Origin: Bryum argenteum
Lineage: Eukaryota; Streptophyta; Bryopsida; Bryales; Bryaceae
Length of the DNA: 64,000 bases
Direction: 5' to 3'
Assembly (NCBI GenBank): GCA_037043015.1
Contig: CM073322.1
Span: 13,837,601-13,901,600 of the forward strand
Shown: positions 19,263 through 31,590 of the stretch, piece after piece
Position numbering within the stretch: the stretch's first letter is position 1
Layout of the letters: every line of letters begins with the position of its first letter
Notes under the pieces: generated by a model
What the model was told of the DNA's origin: nothing
Databases searched by the model: none
Seen by the model: the letters and a program-made list of their open reading frames with translations, nothing else
Translations under genes and position numbers: made by a program

Positions 19263-21804
19263 GGGAGTTCATACGTTTCGTGAGGAAGGAGCAACACTCT
19301 TTTTAGTGCAAAGAGGTCTGCTGCCATGTATTTTTGATTACCGTGACTTCGAGGAGTCACTACGTTTTGTAAAAACCGTTTCTAAGTGTGATATTTGGAA
19401 GGTTTTGTGCATCTTGAGGTTGTGTTTGTAAAAAGCTATCAAGTGTGTGATTTGAAGATAGTATGAGGCCGTGGTGCCGATTTGAAGTAGAGAGGTTTCT
19501 TCCTCTCTTAACATGGGAGCGGTTTTGAGATGACCGTTTTTGATTTGACCTCATAACTTTTGTGTGATTTTTCTGAGATTGAGATTCAGAGGGTTTGTAA
19601 TATAACTTGTTAGCTTTCTATAGAGCTATCACGCACTAACTTTGGAGCTTTTGAGTGTAGTTGGCACTCTTTTTAGTGAAGAAAGGTCTGCTGCCTTGAA
19701 ATTTTGATCGCCTAACTTCTACTGTCCATAGAGTTTTGTGTGATAACCTTCAAGACTTGAGATTTGGTATGCTTGTAGTATGTTTTAGTGGCTTTCTATC
19801 AACATATTGCTTGCTTGATTCTAATTTCGTATGAAGGTGTAGTGATTAACCAAAGTAAGAGGAAAACCACGGTTAGAGTTTACTTAAACTAACAAAGGGT
19901 ATACCAAGGGTATATCTAGGATAAGGGTCTTGTAGAAGAGGGTATAAAAGGGGCAGGGTATCTAAGGGTAAGGACCTTAAAGGGTTAAGGGTAATTAGAA
20001 ATAATTACCTTAATCATGTTTGTTAACACTAATCATAATTAATTAACATTAACTCTGTTTTATCAATCTAATCACAGTTAGAGACTAATCAAGGTTAGAA
20101 GTTTTAATTAATCCTATTTAGTCAACTAATATTTTGTCTAATCACTTATGATTAATTAAGCTAATCTAATCTCAATTAAGGTTTACTTAACACATTAATA
20201 CTAATCTTTTAACATATCCTTAATACTGTTTGTGTTATTTACAATGACTTTCTTATATAGTTTGATAATTTCTCCTGCTTCTCCTACTTCTCATCTGACT
20301 TAGGTGCAGCCAGAAACCCAGAGTTTTCCTAGGGCTAATTCTCTCTACTCGACACCATTCTACCAAATCCCGATCCTGCAGCCACCTCAACAGCAGCTCT
20401 TAGAGACCGGAAACCAACAACTGCACTCGATTCCATTCTACTTCGAAACCTTGAAAAGACCTAAACCTAACCCTTGAGCCCAATTGCCGAATATCGAAAG
20501 CCACTGTACTGATTAGCATACAGCAACCAGTGAAGTTCGTCGACTGCAAGTTAGCAAAGTCGGCACACTCGTAGTTACCGATTGCGGTTCGAGCAGAGTC
20601 TAGATTATGTGATTCCACTTCACGGTTCAAGCAGATGGTTTTAAACAGTACACACCCGTAACTAGCCAGACTTATGAGGGTGTTTGAAATGGCAGAAGCA
20701 TACGAAATGCAGCAGACGGAATGTTGCTGTCAACCAACTTGAAGCCCTAAATGGCAGAAACATACAAAGAGCTATAGAGGGAGTGCTATTGTAGTACCAA
20801 TTGCCCTCAAAATCGACTAAGTAAGATGCTACTTTAAATTCCCTCTACATTCTACCGTTTTACACAGGCCAGGTATGCAGATGATGCACCTTCGTCCTTG
20901 CTTGAGGGGGGTACAGTCTTACAGTTGAAGAGACATTATCATATATGTCCACAAATTCTCACAAGTTTCTCACAAATTTTCCGTTTCTTTTATCAGAAAC
21001 TCATTTCTTTACTTTCCGAGCACGTGCTGTGCCACCTCTGCTCTGCGACACAACCAACACTTCGTTTCCTTATGCTACTGGACATGTAGATATGAGTCTA
21101 CAACATGAATCTGGCACAATTGATGGAGTGATGCGCCGACCTCCACCAACGCACACTGGAGCTTAGAGCAGCGTGCCAACATGTGACGAGAACAACATCG
21201 ATATTACAGAGACAATGGAAATCACCGTCACTGGCCACAATGTCAACACCTGGCTCTACATCATGCTCAGCGCAATAAACAAGCCTGTTCACTCCTACTC
21301 CCGGCCCAGTTTGCCGGGCCTCCGGACCACGACTCCTGAATGCGGATGCTCTGTATACGCTTCCTCATCACCATTGTGTTGGAGTCAACCATACCCGAGC
21401 CACCTGCACAATCGCAACAGCATATCAACTAACCGTCTACGAGAAGACGCACCAATTTCATTTTGCGTTTCTGCTCAATAGATCTCACTTCCAAACAATC
21501 GACGACTCACTAGACTCTCCAGCTCAATTAATCAAGAAATGCAACAAGTGTGTTGCGCTACATGATCACAAAGAAGCAAGCGAATAGATTTCAAGAAACA
21601 AGCAATTGTTACCACTTCAGACTGACTCCCAGGCTATGCCGTGCCGGCAACTCTCACCAAACCTGTTGTATGCCTTCTTTGCTTCCAAGGAGCTCGGAAG
21701 CCTCGCCCTGGAAGATCCACACGTCTGGAAGAGGACATCGATGGCGCAGCAAGAACAGCTATCTATCTGTGCCGTGACCGCCATATGTGCCGTAAGCCCG
21801 TGAC
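19263..21804. other. gene-poor repeat-like DNA
   Basis: Contains the short duplicated words noted above, a region at 19900-20230 built of alternating TTAATCA/TAATTA and GGGTA words, and isolated frames (20400-20630 -, 21173-21481 +) with no recognisable domain. No exon is supported. Confidence 0.35.
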
Positions 21805-21862
21805 TGAGAAGACCGAGTAATGTAGCGCACTGCTGCAGGCCCTACATTACTCGATCTTCTCA
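21805..21862. other. 21-bp stem hairpin with 16-base loop
   Basis: TGAGAAGACCGAGTAATGTAG at 21805-21825 is the inverse of 21842-21862 with a single mismatch (ACC against ATC). The loop holds cgcactgctgcaggc. The outer flanks (gtgac and atcagt) pair only weakly. The 21-base stem length is that of a plant small-RNA duplex, but the loop and total size are short for a miRNA precursor. Confidence 0.6.
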
Positions 21863-22533
21863 ATCAGTATCAAGCAAAGCTTACGCCCCTATCTTTTCAC
21901 GTCGATTTGGAGCTCCTTGCAATTGTGAAATGAAAGAATGATTGTGAAGCCTTCCACCCGGCTCTAGATAACTCCACAGATGAGCACACCTCTCGATCAA
22001 CAAGTGTCGGCACACGAAATCTCTACACCATGCACCGTTATGGCTGCACGTAGCATGGTGGCAAAGCCTCAAGCCGAGTTTATATACTCCTGAGCCTCCG
22101 CGTACAAATACCGTACTCCGTATCCAATATTCATACGCATTCGTATTCGTATGTATAGGAACGCATTCAATGCGTGCTGGCCGGCGTCTGACGGTAGGAG
22201 TTCAATGTAGTTTGTAGAAGATACTCTCAAATTCTCCAATCAAGGAAGCGATTGGAATACAATGCTAAGTCTCTCCCATGATTCATTATCTGCACGAACG
22301 CAACACACAAGCATAAGCTTCATGGAAAGCTTCTTGGAAACCCCAACTATGCATCAATGACCATTGTAGCAACTGAGAAGATTGCCGATTAAAAGACCAC
22401 TTTGCCGAATGCAAAACTACTTTCTAGAGATAAGAAGTTCATACCTCAAATCTGAATCTCTTTGAAGACCCTGGTGGCACATCCAACAACCCAACGATAT
22501 GCACGGGGTGTACAATACGCAACTTGTGTTGTC

Positions 22534-22627
22534 ACCAAACCTCGAACCTTCAGGGCTATCACATTGTCCTTAAATCCCTTAAGGTTCGAGGTTTGGTGAA
22601 CCTTCAGGGCTGTCACATTGTCCTTTA
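22534..22627. repeat. 17-bp inverted repeat overlapping a 30-bp direct repeat
   Basis: ACCAAACCTCGAACCTT (22534-22550) is perfectly inverted at 22581-22597. GAACCTTCAGGGCT(A/G)TCACATTGTCCTT occurs at 22544 and again at 22598. So one arm and loop have been copied next to the hairpin. Confidence 0.8.
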
Positions 22628-23259
22628 GGAGTTAATACAATTCTACAATGAATAGTTCAGCTCAGGTCTACCACCTCCGATTCAAATCGCTCTAGCTTTT
22701 GATTCACCTCCAATTTTAACACTATTTCAATTGGATGGGTGTCTCTGCTCACGGCCTCCTTTCACCATGATTGCTCAATCCTACCGAGATAATCTCGTCA
22801 TTCCATAACTTATCAAAGTCAACCTATTGGAAATAGGTGTAGATAGACATGCTAATTGTGCACGAAGAATTGACACCAATATGGAGCACAATAAATCAAG
22901 TCACTACACTACATGTCTTCTACACACATAGTTACATCACACGCCCACTTGAATACATCACTCGTTGGGAACTTTATCCACTAGTCAAGACATTGCATGA
23001 ATCTAAGTCACATTGAGAAGAACATAATCCAAGTGTTAGACACTAACACATACCATGTGCATGATGTGTCACTCTACTTACATAATCACCATTTAGTGTT
23101 GCCACCTTTCCCTTCTACAACAGCTTCCAAGCCTTCACACATGCTTGAAATAAGGCAGAAGAGCTTGTCTTCAGAGACTTTCTTCCACATGTCAATGTTG
23201 TTAGTGTTTGAACCATCTCCTCACGTCTACTTCTTGGTCTATTGAAGTGATGTAACTTA
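22628..23259. other. intergenic, 3' flank of transposase relic
   Basis: No gene seen. 22900-23260 probably belongs to the body or flank of the minus-strand Tc1-type element, but no terminal repeat was identified. Confidence 0.35.
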
Positions 23260-23800
23260 TCCTTCACAAATTCTTCAAACATTTTCAATAGGATTTATAT
23301 TTGGCAAATTAGGAGGCCATTGAAAAATGTGTGCCTCCTATCATGTGTGCTTCTTTTCAACTAGTGGCAAGTTTCCCTCATGGACTAGAGCTCCGTCTTC
23401 CATCACCGTAATCGGCTCTGGCATGTCGTGCATGAAATACAGTCCACTCAACATACCTTCACCTGATACATAGTACTTACAAAATGTTCCGATATGCGCT
23501 CCCTTGTGGCAAGATAACCAAAGGACTCTTGAAAAAACTAGGGGAGGCACCTCAAACCATAACAGAGGTACGACCACATTTAAAAGTTGGTGCCAAAAAT
23601 GCTAAAAAGAATTCTCATTGACTTTTTGACAAACTATAATTTGGCAGTAATAGTTGTCAACTTCGAATCTAGACTCATCTATCCAGATTACATGGATCCA
23701 CACATCACAACACCGATGGATGTATAGAAGCAAGGCGTTTCTTTTTATGCATTTTTAAGTTGAAGACCCTCCTCTTCATTCTTGTAGAAAACTTGGGTCA
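23260..23800 (-). pseudogene. dead Tc1/mariner-type (DDE_3) transposase
   Basis: Reading the minus strand in order gives GLQLKNA followed by KKKRL in a shifted frame. Then WIHVIWIDESRFEVDNYYCQ contains the first catalytic Asp of the family motif W(T/S)DES. Next MHDMPEPITVMEDGALVHEG has the second Asp in a MEDGAxVH motif, and FQWPPNLPNINPIENV holds the third acidic residue in the diagnostic WPPNSPDLNPIENVW motif. From the second Asp to this Glu there are 36 residues including two stop codons. At least four stops and one frameshift show it is inactive. Tc1-type DDE_3 enzymes cut and paste DNA at TA. No terminal repeats were found. Confidence 0.8.
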
Positions 23801-24897
23801 AAGTTTCTAGTCAGAGCTTGGAGTTACTCGTTGCACCTTCTATCAACATTTAGTCGACGACAATCTATCCCCAAAGTTCTCTTTCCCACAGCGGCAAGCA
23901 TCTATAACACACTACAATCCTTCTCTCATTGGCTGATACCGTTGTTGACACCAATGAGATCTGAAAATTCCCTCCAACAACAAGTAATGAAGTAATTCTA
24001 CATATTGTTAGTGAGAGATGGTTGGTATGCAATATAAAATTGATCTAGAAGAGATACCGATTCCCGTGTGGGAAAATCTAATTACAGTCATGCTTGAGAG
24101 ACCATAAGATGAACAAAATTAGTCGTTCGCATTCTAAATAAAATTTACAATTAAACGGTATTTGACTCGTCCAAACATTAGGAAGGTTTAACATGAGGAT
24201 CAAACAAGGCTCATAGTCCATGAGTCATTGATGGATGCAAAAGATGATAGAGACAAACCACCCCAATCTAGACCGAGAGAGTGAATGCTAAAGGTCCGTC
24301 ACTCCTCAAGCTTTATGATTGACTTGACCACACTACTTCAACCTCTCAGGGCAATTCAACTTCCATAATTGCTTATTCGTCTTCTATGTGATCAATTTGT
24401 AAACTAGTATCTTGACTGAACATCAGGAGCATTTTTCTCCGAATAGATACATTGATGGCAACTCTCAATGTGACTTCTTAGTGTCATGGTTAGTGTTTGC
24501 AAGTCCTTTATAAGGCTCAAGATGATGTTGCAAAGCTGCATTGCCAAAACAAAACTTTGTTTCATAAATAAGACGCCAATTCCTTGAGTGAGTTAAACTA
24601 TATAATCGTTGAATTCAATTCGAGGTGGATCCATGAATTTTTTAGCCCTTCAAAGAATCTAATATCATCAATGCGTGAATGTTTTAAAGGTTGACCGCGG
24701 TGATGTCATTCAATGAGTATTGCACGTTTGCTGCAATGTAAGTTTTAATTAGTCTATTGTGTCTCGCTTGGAGGATTAAGTGCCACATGGTTATTGCATT
24801 GCATGCATGCCTGTGATGTAACCATGTGTGTAGAAGACATGTAATCTAGTGACTTTTTATTGCGCTCCATGGTGGCACGAATTCTCCATGCACAATT
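23801..24897. other. probable remainder of the Tc1-type element plus unassigned DNA
   Basis: The N-terminal helix-turn-helix half of the transposase would be expected here on the minus strand, but I could not recognise it through the decay. A T-rich run begins at about 24934, inside the following MITE. Confidence 0.3.
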
Positions 24898-25199
24898 ACC
24901 GTACCACCATAACACGTTCGCTCATAAATAATCTTTTTTTTTTTTTTAAATGTAAAAAATTAGACATTACAAGCCAAGACGAACGAAGAGTTGAGAAATT
25001 ATAAGTTACTGCAACAGTCAACTGGATGAGTTACTCCAATAGTTAGAGTCTCCTGTTCATCTCTCTCATTGCATAGTATTTTCCAAAAAACAAAAGAATG
25101 AATTTCAAAAAAAATCTATTTCTGGCAAACGAACCTTATTTTCTCACAAAAAATAAATATTCTTTCGTTGAGGACCGACCCTGCTATGGTGGTACGGTA
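24898..25199. mobile_element. MITE with CGTACCACCATA ends
   Basis: About 300 bp between ACCGTACCACCATAACACGTTCG and its inverse CGACCCTGCTATGGTGGTACGG (imperfect). The same ends and interior words (atttctggcaaacgaacc, ctcataaataat) occur in the centre of the fold-back at 43335-43592. Non-coding. Confidence 0.75.
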
Positions 25200-25840
25200 G
25201 ATTGTCTATCTACATTTCCAATAGTTTGACTTTGATGAGTCAAGATTGTCTTGGTAGGATCGGGCATTCATCGTGAAGGAAGGCCGTGAGTAGCACAAAA
25301 CCCATCCAAATTGAAACATAGTCAAACTACCTGCTCCGAATTCATTAACAAGGGAGCTGACCATACAAAACATTCTAATTTAACTGATAAAAATCAACAA
25401 TTAAATATACTACCAAACAACACTTAGTCAACTTTTTATTACTATATCTAGAGGAAACTACTATATGAGGCGTATTTGATTTGTTTGTAACATTATTGTA
25501 ACATTATGGTACTGGGGACCATGGGTCGGATGCGCATGAGGTTCCATTGAAAGTGGATAGTTTTGTAAGGGTGTGGGCAACAATCACATCTTAGCCTAGA
25601 TTTCAAGTTATTGATTTCACCTTATTTATGGTTTCAACAATTACCAAAAATTACACGAGATGACTTAAATTTGGATCAAGCAAACAAGAGGAAACTATAT
25701 GCACAAGAATGGAGTTTTTTAAAGCCCTAGAAAATTTACCAAAATAGAGACACATGTAAAATCATGACTTTCTTTCTTTACTTTTTATCCTCTACGGTAG
25801 CAGAGACAGTCATGGTCAAAGTGTTTCTCTGGCATGCCAT
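25200..25840. other. intergenic, no gene seen
   Basis: AT-rich DNA between two MITEs with no coding or repeat signal. Confidence 0.4.
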
Positions 25841-26067
25841 CACTACACTAAATTTGATAATTAGTGTTAGATGCACTAATTTACATAAACATGTTATAAG
25901 TTTTTACTGTTGTTTAATAATTTTACCCACTATATTGGCCAAGATGGGGGTCCTTATATAGTATCAGAATCAATGCTCTTGGTAAAAAATTTTAAACAAA
26001 AGTAAAAACTTATAGCATTTTCAAATCTTATAATAATCTAACACTAATTATCAAATTTAGTGTAGTA
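25841..26067. mobile_element. fold-back MITE with about 95-bp arms
   Basis: CTACACTAAATTTGATAATTAGTGTTAGAT at the left end is inverted exactly at the right end over 30 bases (positions 25844-25873 and 26036-26065). Pairing continues imperfectly inwards through ATAAGTTTTTAC on both arms, leaving a loop of only about 35 bases. The 227-bp unit would fold into an almost complete hairpin. Flanks do not show a clear target duplication. Confidence 0.8.
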
Positions 26068-26827
26068 GTTCAGTAATATCTATGGCGCTCTTAGGTGCAC
26101 CAACCATATACTTGCCCTGCGCACATGAAGCAAACGCTTCCGTTTGAAACCGTATATGCGGCTCCGAACTCTTCGGGTTTGATCAAACCCAGGCAGACGG
26201 GAGAGTCCGCATTTCACGTGCAACTCCGTGCCACTCCCGTTTGTTTACCTCTCACCCGAATCGCTCAACCAATCGCAGTGCGGAGACTCTCTGAAACTTC
26301 CAGTGGGAGAGAAAAGAGGATTCCAGGAGCCCCAAGGTTTAACCTTAAGTAAAAGAAAAGTGGCTCTCAAGACTGCCACTTGCCCCCATTTCATTGGGAG
26401 GTGGGGGCCCGCCAGCCCACAAGCCCAAGCAAATTGCCTGGGCCATATGGCTCATGTGCGCACGGTAACTGTATACATGCACAGCAAGACTCCAGTATCC
26501 AAGGTCCGTATGAAGGGACAATCTTCAACGAGGTACCTTCGATTCGCATAGACTAACTGAACGCAGGACGGGACAACATCTACAAAGCATGTGTACAGAT
26601 CCGATACGACCACATGTCAAGCATGTGACTGCAGCATCTAATCCTCATCATCAAAGGTTCCATAAACCAGAGAATGTTCAAATAAGATGCTTCAAGCATC
26701 CGAAAGTCTTAAAAATAGCAATGCTTTCACCTTTTGATCAAGCATTACTCAAATGTCTAAGCATAATAAGTAAATAAATAAGGGAACTAGAACCTGCAAT
26801 GTACAAATGGAGAATGACGAATCTTTC
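26068..26827. other. intergenic, 3' flank of the HAD gene
   Basis: No gene recognised. Frames at 26095-26551 have no domain. Confidence 0.4.
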
Positions 26828-28251
26828 TCAAGCAATAGTTTCGACAGCAATCTTGCGGGAGAGACGAAGCTCATCGAAGAAGTGAGGCTCCGCCCAGACT
26901 TCCGGAATGCTCTCTCTCACGTTATGAATGCTGCCAATGGTGTGATCGGCTCCTTCACAGGGTATCACACTGCCGACCAAAACCGTGTGCAAACCCACGG
27001 ATTTTCCTCCGAAGATGTTTCTTGCACTATCATCGAAGTAGAGCGTTTTAGCAGGGTTGATCTGCAGCAACTGGACGGCCTCCTGCATGCATGTTACACT
27101 TGGTTTGCACACAATTGGCACTGTGGTGTCTAGTTTCAAAGCTCCACTCGCCTTCGCTAGTGCAGAGTGACTGTTGAACGTCTCGAAACACAGAATGCCT
27201 TTGAACAGATCCTCCACTCCTAGCAGCTTTAGGACTATGTCGGCGTGGATCTTGTCTGCGTTCGTGAAGATGTACTTCGGTTGCGGCATGCTGTGTAGCA
27301 AGTTGCGTAGCACTGGGTCCGGTCTCAGCAAATGGTAGGGTAGACGACCATGCACAAATCTGCACAGTCCGATTCAATCATTCACTTCCACACGTTTCGA
27401 CTACTGCAACAAACAATCAAGGAGGTCTGAGAGCCACTAATTTGATATCTAGACAGAGCAGTGAAAGATATGGTAGAGCAGCCAAAAATGGCGCAGTGCC
27501 GAAAATGGAGCCCTAGTAATCTTCACTGTCACGTACATAATAGCTTCTCCATACAACAGAACCATGTACACACTGCAAAGATTATAGGGCGTCACTTTAG
27601 GGCACCATTTTAGGAACACCTATATTTCCATCTTTGAAAATTCATTACTTACTGTAGAAGAGTCCAAAAATGATGATTCCACTTGCTCTAGTTTTCTACT
27701 AATTTTCCACATGCACAAAAATTGCTTGCACTGGCAACATTGCTGTAGATTTTCTGTACTGAAAATTGCGCCATTATAGGACACCTTACCATAATAAACA
27801 ACGTGAGGAATGATGCACATTTCAACACAGTAATTCGATTCTATACGATTCTAGAGCGTGCCAGTGAGATTCGATAAGCGACGTGAGAGACGATGCATGA
27901 TTACTCAAAGTGACACTCATTTGATTAGTAATGAGGTGCGGGGGGTGATAGAGATTGAGGGGAGTGAGGGGAGTACTTGTGGAAGTCATCGTGGTCGAAG
28001 TAATAGCCTTCAGCCCAAAGCCCAGCCATGGTGGTGCCGTAATTTTTGTACAGGCGGGTGCAGAGGTCAGGCACAGCGGCAGGATCGATACCCAACTTCT
28101 CAACCATGTACGTCTCGATATTCAATCGACAAGCCTGCGCCAATCCGCTGCTGAGCGGGTACAATGTGTCGTCCAAATCAAAGATGAGCGTCTCATAGCG
28201 AGGTGGTGATGGCACCTCCTCCACCATCTCCCTGTTCGCCACCATCGCCAT
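26828..28251 (-). CDS. HAD-family pyrimidine 5'-nucleotidase (SDT1-like)
   Basis: Two coding exons, 28251-27977 and 27359-26828, joined at GT-AG give 268 residues. HAD motif I is FDLDDTLYPLSSG with nucleophile Asp25 and acid/base Asp27; motif II is IFTNADK (Thr124-Asn125); motif III Lys177 in CKPS; motif IV LYFDDSARN (Asp201, Asp202). The sequence DDFHKFVHGRLPY spans the splice and matches plant members. The family dephosphorylates pyrimidine mononucleotides and related phosphates in the cytosol. The ATG at 28251 was chosen because an upstream acceptor TTACAG at 28276-28281 points to an intron in the 5' leader. The C-terminus ends RKIAVETIA. All catalytic residues are present. Known plant homologues are soluble and may also act in riboflavin or nucleotide salvage; that is not resolved here. 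Confidence 0.93.
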
Positions 28252-28429
28252 TATAGCTCCAACTTCGACACAATCCTGTAACAAAATTCCCACTTCTTTA
28301 AATCAGCGCTGATACGGCAATCACCACACCCGTCCACAGTCCAGAAAACCTTCCCAAGGTAGGTGACAACAAATTCGCACAACCCTAAAAGTCCCAATCA
28401 GACAACCAGGTACTAAAGAAGCTCACCAA

Positions 28430-28745
28430 TCTAAAAAACTCAATCAAGCGAACCAGATAGAAAAGACGCGCAGCAATGTCAAGGACAACAAGCTAAAAAT
28501 CTCAAGCAGATACTAAGGAAGCTCGCCGATGTCAGTGAAAAGCTAAAGAACTCAATCGAACTCCCCGAGCTACGGACCTCAATCAAGCAAACAAGACATA
28601 AAAGAAGCTCGCCAATGTCAAGGACAAGCTAAAGAAATCAATAAAGCGCACCAGATATAGAAGACGCTCACCGATGTCAAGGACAAAAAGCTAAAAATCT
28701 CAGTCAAGCAAACGAGATAAGATAGAGGCTCCCCAATGTCGAGAA
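28430..28745. repeat. about 65-bp tandem repeat upstream of the HAD gene
   Basis: Five or so degenerate units containing gctcRccaatgtcaaggac, agctaaagaactcaatcaag and a(a/c)ccagatagaaaaga. It lies in the 5' leader intron or promoter of the nucleotidase gene. Confidence 0.75.
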
Positions 28746-29636
28746 CAAGGAGAGATCTGAAATTGCGGACCGTGGCGTACTACAAGTGATCACTAGATGT
28801 TTTTCGAACGGAACAAACGTGGCACTAACAGAAAGAGAATAGGAGAGGGAGTTTGGTATGTGAGTGTTTAGGACAAGAGCGACGCGGTGACTTGGGAGGA
28901 AAGATCCGGACAATAACAACCACGAGGGCGTTTAGGAGAATGCCACGACAAGCCTTTCGGGGAAAGTAATGGGGATGGCGGCACCTCGATGAAGAACAAC
29001 AGGGGAGTTGGTGCTGCAGGAACGTGAGTACGAAATAGTTGTCGTTGCAGGTGAAGTGGAATGGGCGGCGGGTGGCTTGCTCGAGAGGGATCGTCTTTCC
29101 TGGCGGATTGCGAACCACGGCTTCAACGCTGCAACGGGCGGACTTGTCAGGAGCTCGTGAAAGAAGCTGATGGCTGCTTCTACCGGGCCACGCACGTCTT
29201 CAGTGACACTCGGAACAGTGCACGGCAAAAGCCGTGAGCGTCTTTTCTTGACTTTTCAAGTGAGTGTGTAATTTTGACTCCTCCATGTCTGTTGCGTTGG
29301 GTTCGCTGGAAAAACACTTAGATTTGTGTTTCACGATACTAGTATGCCCTCGCAGCGTTGCCATGCCCACTTAGATAATTTTATCATTTTGCCCCTCTTG
29401 TTCTTTCCGCTAAATGTATAGTTATGTCCTCTTTGTAAATTTCGGTGATTTGGAGGCCAAGATTATTTAAAAATCTAATATCTCAGGATCCGTCGACGCG
29501 TTTTGCGATCTGGCCTTTTACAAAAAAACCTGCTTACAACAACACCTCATGCGACCCGATTTGACCAATTGTGCCCAAATTCATATTGTTGTCCAAAACA
29601 AAACAAAACATGACACACTACCTACCTTAACCCCTA
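28746..29636. other. upstream region of the HAD gene, no gene seen
   Basis: Probably holds the first untranslated exon. The minus-strand frame at 28932-29228 is Ser/Pro-rich, lacks an ATG at its start and has no domain, so it is not called as a gene. Confidence 0.35.
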
Positions 29637-30080
29637 AACCACCAAGGCCTCCGATTAGGAGAATTGCAATTTCGGGCAGCCTAAGTGAAGATGTTAAAAG
29701 TAATATTTTTGCCTAAGACTTTTACTGGATGTTCCCTATACTACAAGGTGTATGTGGGAAAATTTGCAAAGTCAAACTCCACCTATGGACGCAAGCCTTG
29801 GAGCGGGTAGATTTTTTTTTTTTTTTTCTTTCTTTCTTTTTTTTTTAATTGATTTTGTACTTAGGTTTCCAAGTGACCCAATTTGAAACTTTTACCAATC
29901 CTACAAGGGCACCCTTCAAAAATTACAAAAGCTAGATTCAAAGTTTTCTTTGACATTACAATTTTTTCTTTCAAGATTTGCCAAAATTTGAGATTTTGGA
30001 ATTTTTTGGATTTTTTTATTCCTGAAATTCAAAAACTCAAGAAGGTATATACTCGCCGTTTATTTTTCCTCTAAACCACT
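29637..30080. mobile_element. TTAACCCCTAAAC-ended element, partial, second family
   Basis: Begins TTAACCCCTAAACCACC at about 29637. It shares ttcgggcagcc, tgttccctatactacaaggtgt and (t/c)ccaatyckacaagggca with the inverse of 58040-58600. A long T/CTTT run interrupts it at 29813-29847. The other end could not be placed. Confidence 0.55.
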
Positions 30081-30394
30081 TACAATAAACGTGGTGCATG
30101 TTTTACCAAATCCTTGATTTCTACCTTCTTCTAGTAAATAAATTGCATGAAGGTTCAGAAAGCAAAATGAGTGCCTAAAATTTTGCATGGACATGCCCAA
30201 CTTAGTTATATACATGGAAAAAAATATGAGCTAGATGTTTAAGATAATAAGCATCACGTTTTCCTTTGCACAAAGTCAACTATGTTTGCTGAAAAAAAGA
30301 TTGCATCAGCTTTGAATGTTACGATCTTACAAATGGCTACGATCCAATGGTTGAAATTTTAGCCACTACCTCTAATAATAGTTTTTTTCAAGAT

Positions 30395-31590
30395 CGTACG
30401 CAGAGATAACAAGAATCCATTCGTATTTACGTTCTTTCCCTTCTAGTTTATAAGGGCGTTTTAAGGAAAGTTTATTTGAACTTCCTTATCGTTGGGCACA
30501 CTCATGAAGACATTGACGCTCTTTTCGAGCGATGGAGCAATAAGTTGAAGAGCAACATTTACCCCATTGTACCCCTTCTCATAAAATCATTCATGGATAC
30601 GGAGGAAATACCAGTCATTTCTCACATGATTGAGGAAGTTCCAAACTTCAAGAATTTTCTTGAAGGCTACTTGTGTGATGGGGACAAATCATTATCGTAG
30701 CATACTAGTGCACAAAAATTCCGGTTCTTCAAATATACATCTGGGTGGCCTCTTATGCAATACAAAATTCTTCGTACAAATAGTGAGTGGCTCTCAAAAG
30801 AAAGTGTTGGAATTAGGTCGTGGAAAGTATTACCTAGTGGTCAACTCAAGGTTCTTCTTGGAGATCGAACATTGGTGGTTCCAAATGAGATGAGGAATAT
30901 TTACGACATTCATAAGGGCATTAGTGGATTTGTGAACATGTGGGAGGCTGATCCATTGATCCATATGAGGATTATCCTAGGCAACACGAGCAATTCATTT
31001 ACTATTGGACAGTTGTTTGCGAGGCTCTAACTTGCCTATTTCTACTCCTTCTGCGTTTAGGAACGGATTCTTGCCAACTTCCCGGTTCTTCCCGAGTGAA
31101 GAGGATCAATTTGAAGACAACAGAGAATTGCGTGAGGAATTTGCTGATTATCCTCCATTCGTAGAACAAAGGCGAGACCGTCCTAACACATCATTTAGAG
31201 TTATCCGCGATTGATATGAGGGATATCTACTTGCCCTTCGTCCAACTGATGAAGATCCTAAGAAGGTTTGGATTGCCTGAGTTTTAAGCAACCGTCTTGA
31301 TAGTGTAGAGCATTCTAATTAGATTCTGCTAGACTATTGGAAACCAACATCTTATAAACATGCTGACCCTGACCCTTACAAAGGGTGGGTGGGACACGAA
31401 GAAAGGTAACTCTTGGTTAAAGGACACAAGTATCCACCAACTTGGATGGCTACTACTTCCATTTTGACAGCTTGGAAACTAAGATTCCATTCCGGTACCA
31501 TGAATCCGAAAATGTCCATATCGACAACACAAATCAATGTGATCAAAGATTCACTCACGGAATATCTCGACTAATTTGTTGCCATCTATT
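30395..31590 (+). pseudogene. broken transposase-like gene with VGHTHEDID motif
   Basis: The pieces read RDNKNPFVFTFF, then after a shift SLLVYKGVLRKVYLNFLIV with GHTHEDIDALFERWSNKL. A TAG at 30698 is followed in frame by HTSAQKFRFFKY and RNIYDIHKGISGFVNMW up to 31030. A second shift leads to EEDQFEDNRELREEF and, after more stops, DYWKPTS and HADPDPYKGW near 31330-31385. The VGHTHEDID segment is typical of a widespread transposon-derived family of unknown chemistry, which I recall as annotated DUF7869; that identity needs a search. No intron signals were needed to join the pieces, and there are at least two frameshifts and several stops. Confidence 0.65.

Noticed and set aside
28932..29228. 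98-codon minus-strand frame upstream of the HAD gene
   Set aside because: Starts at a non-ATG codon, Ser/Pro-rich and without a domain; more likely leader or promoter DNA.
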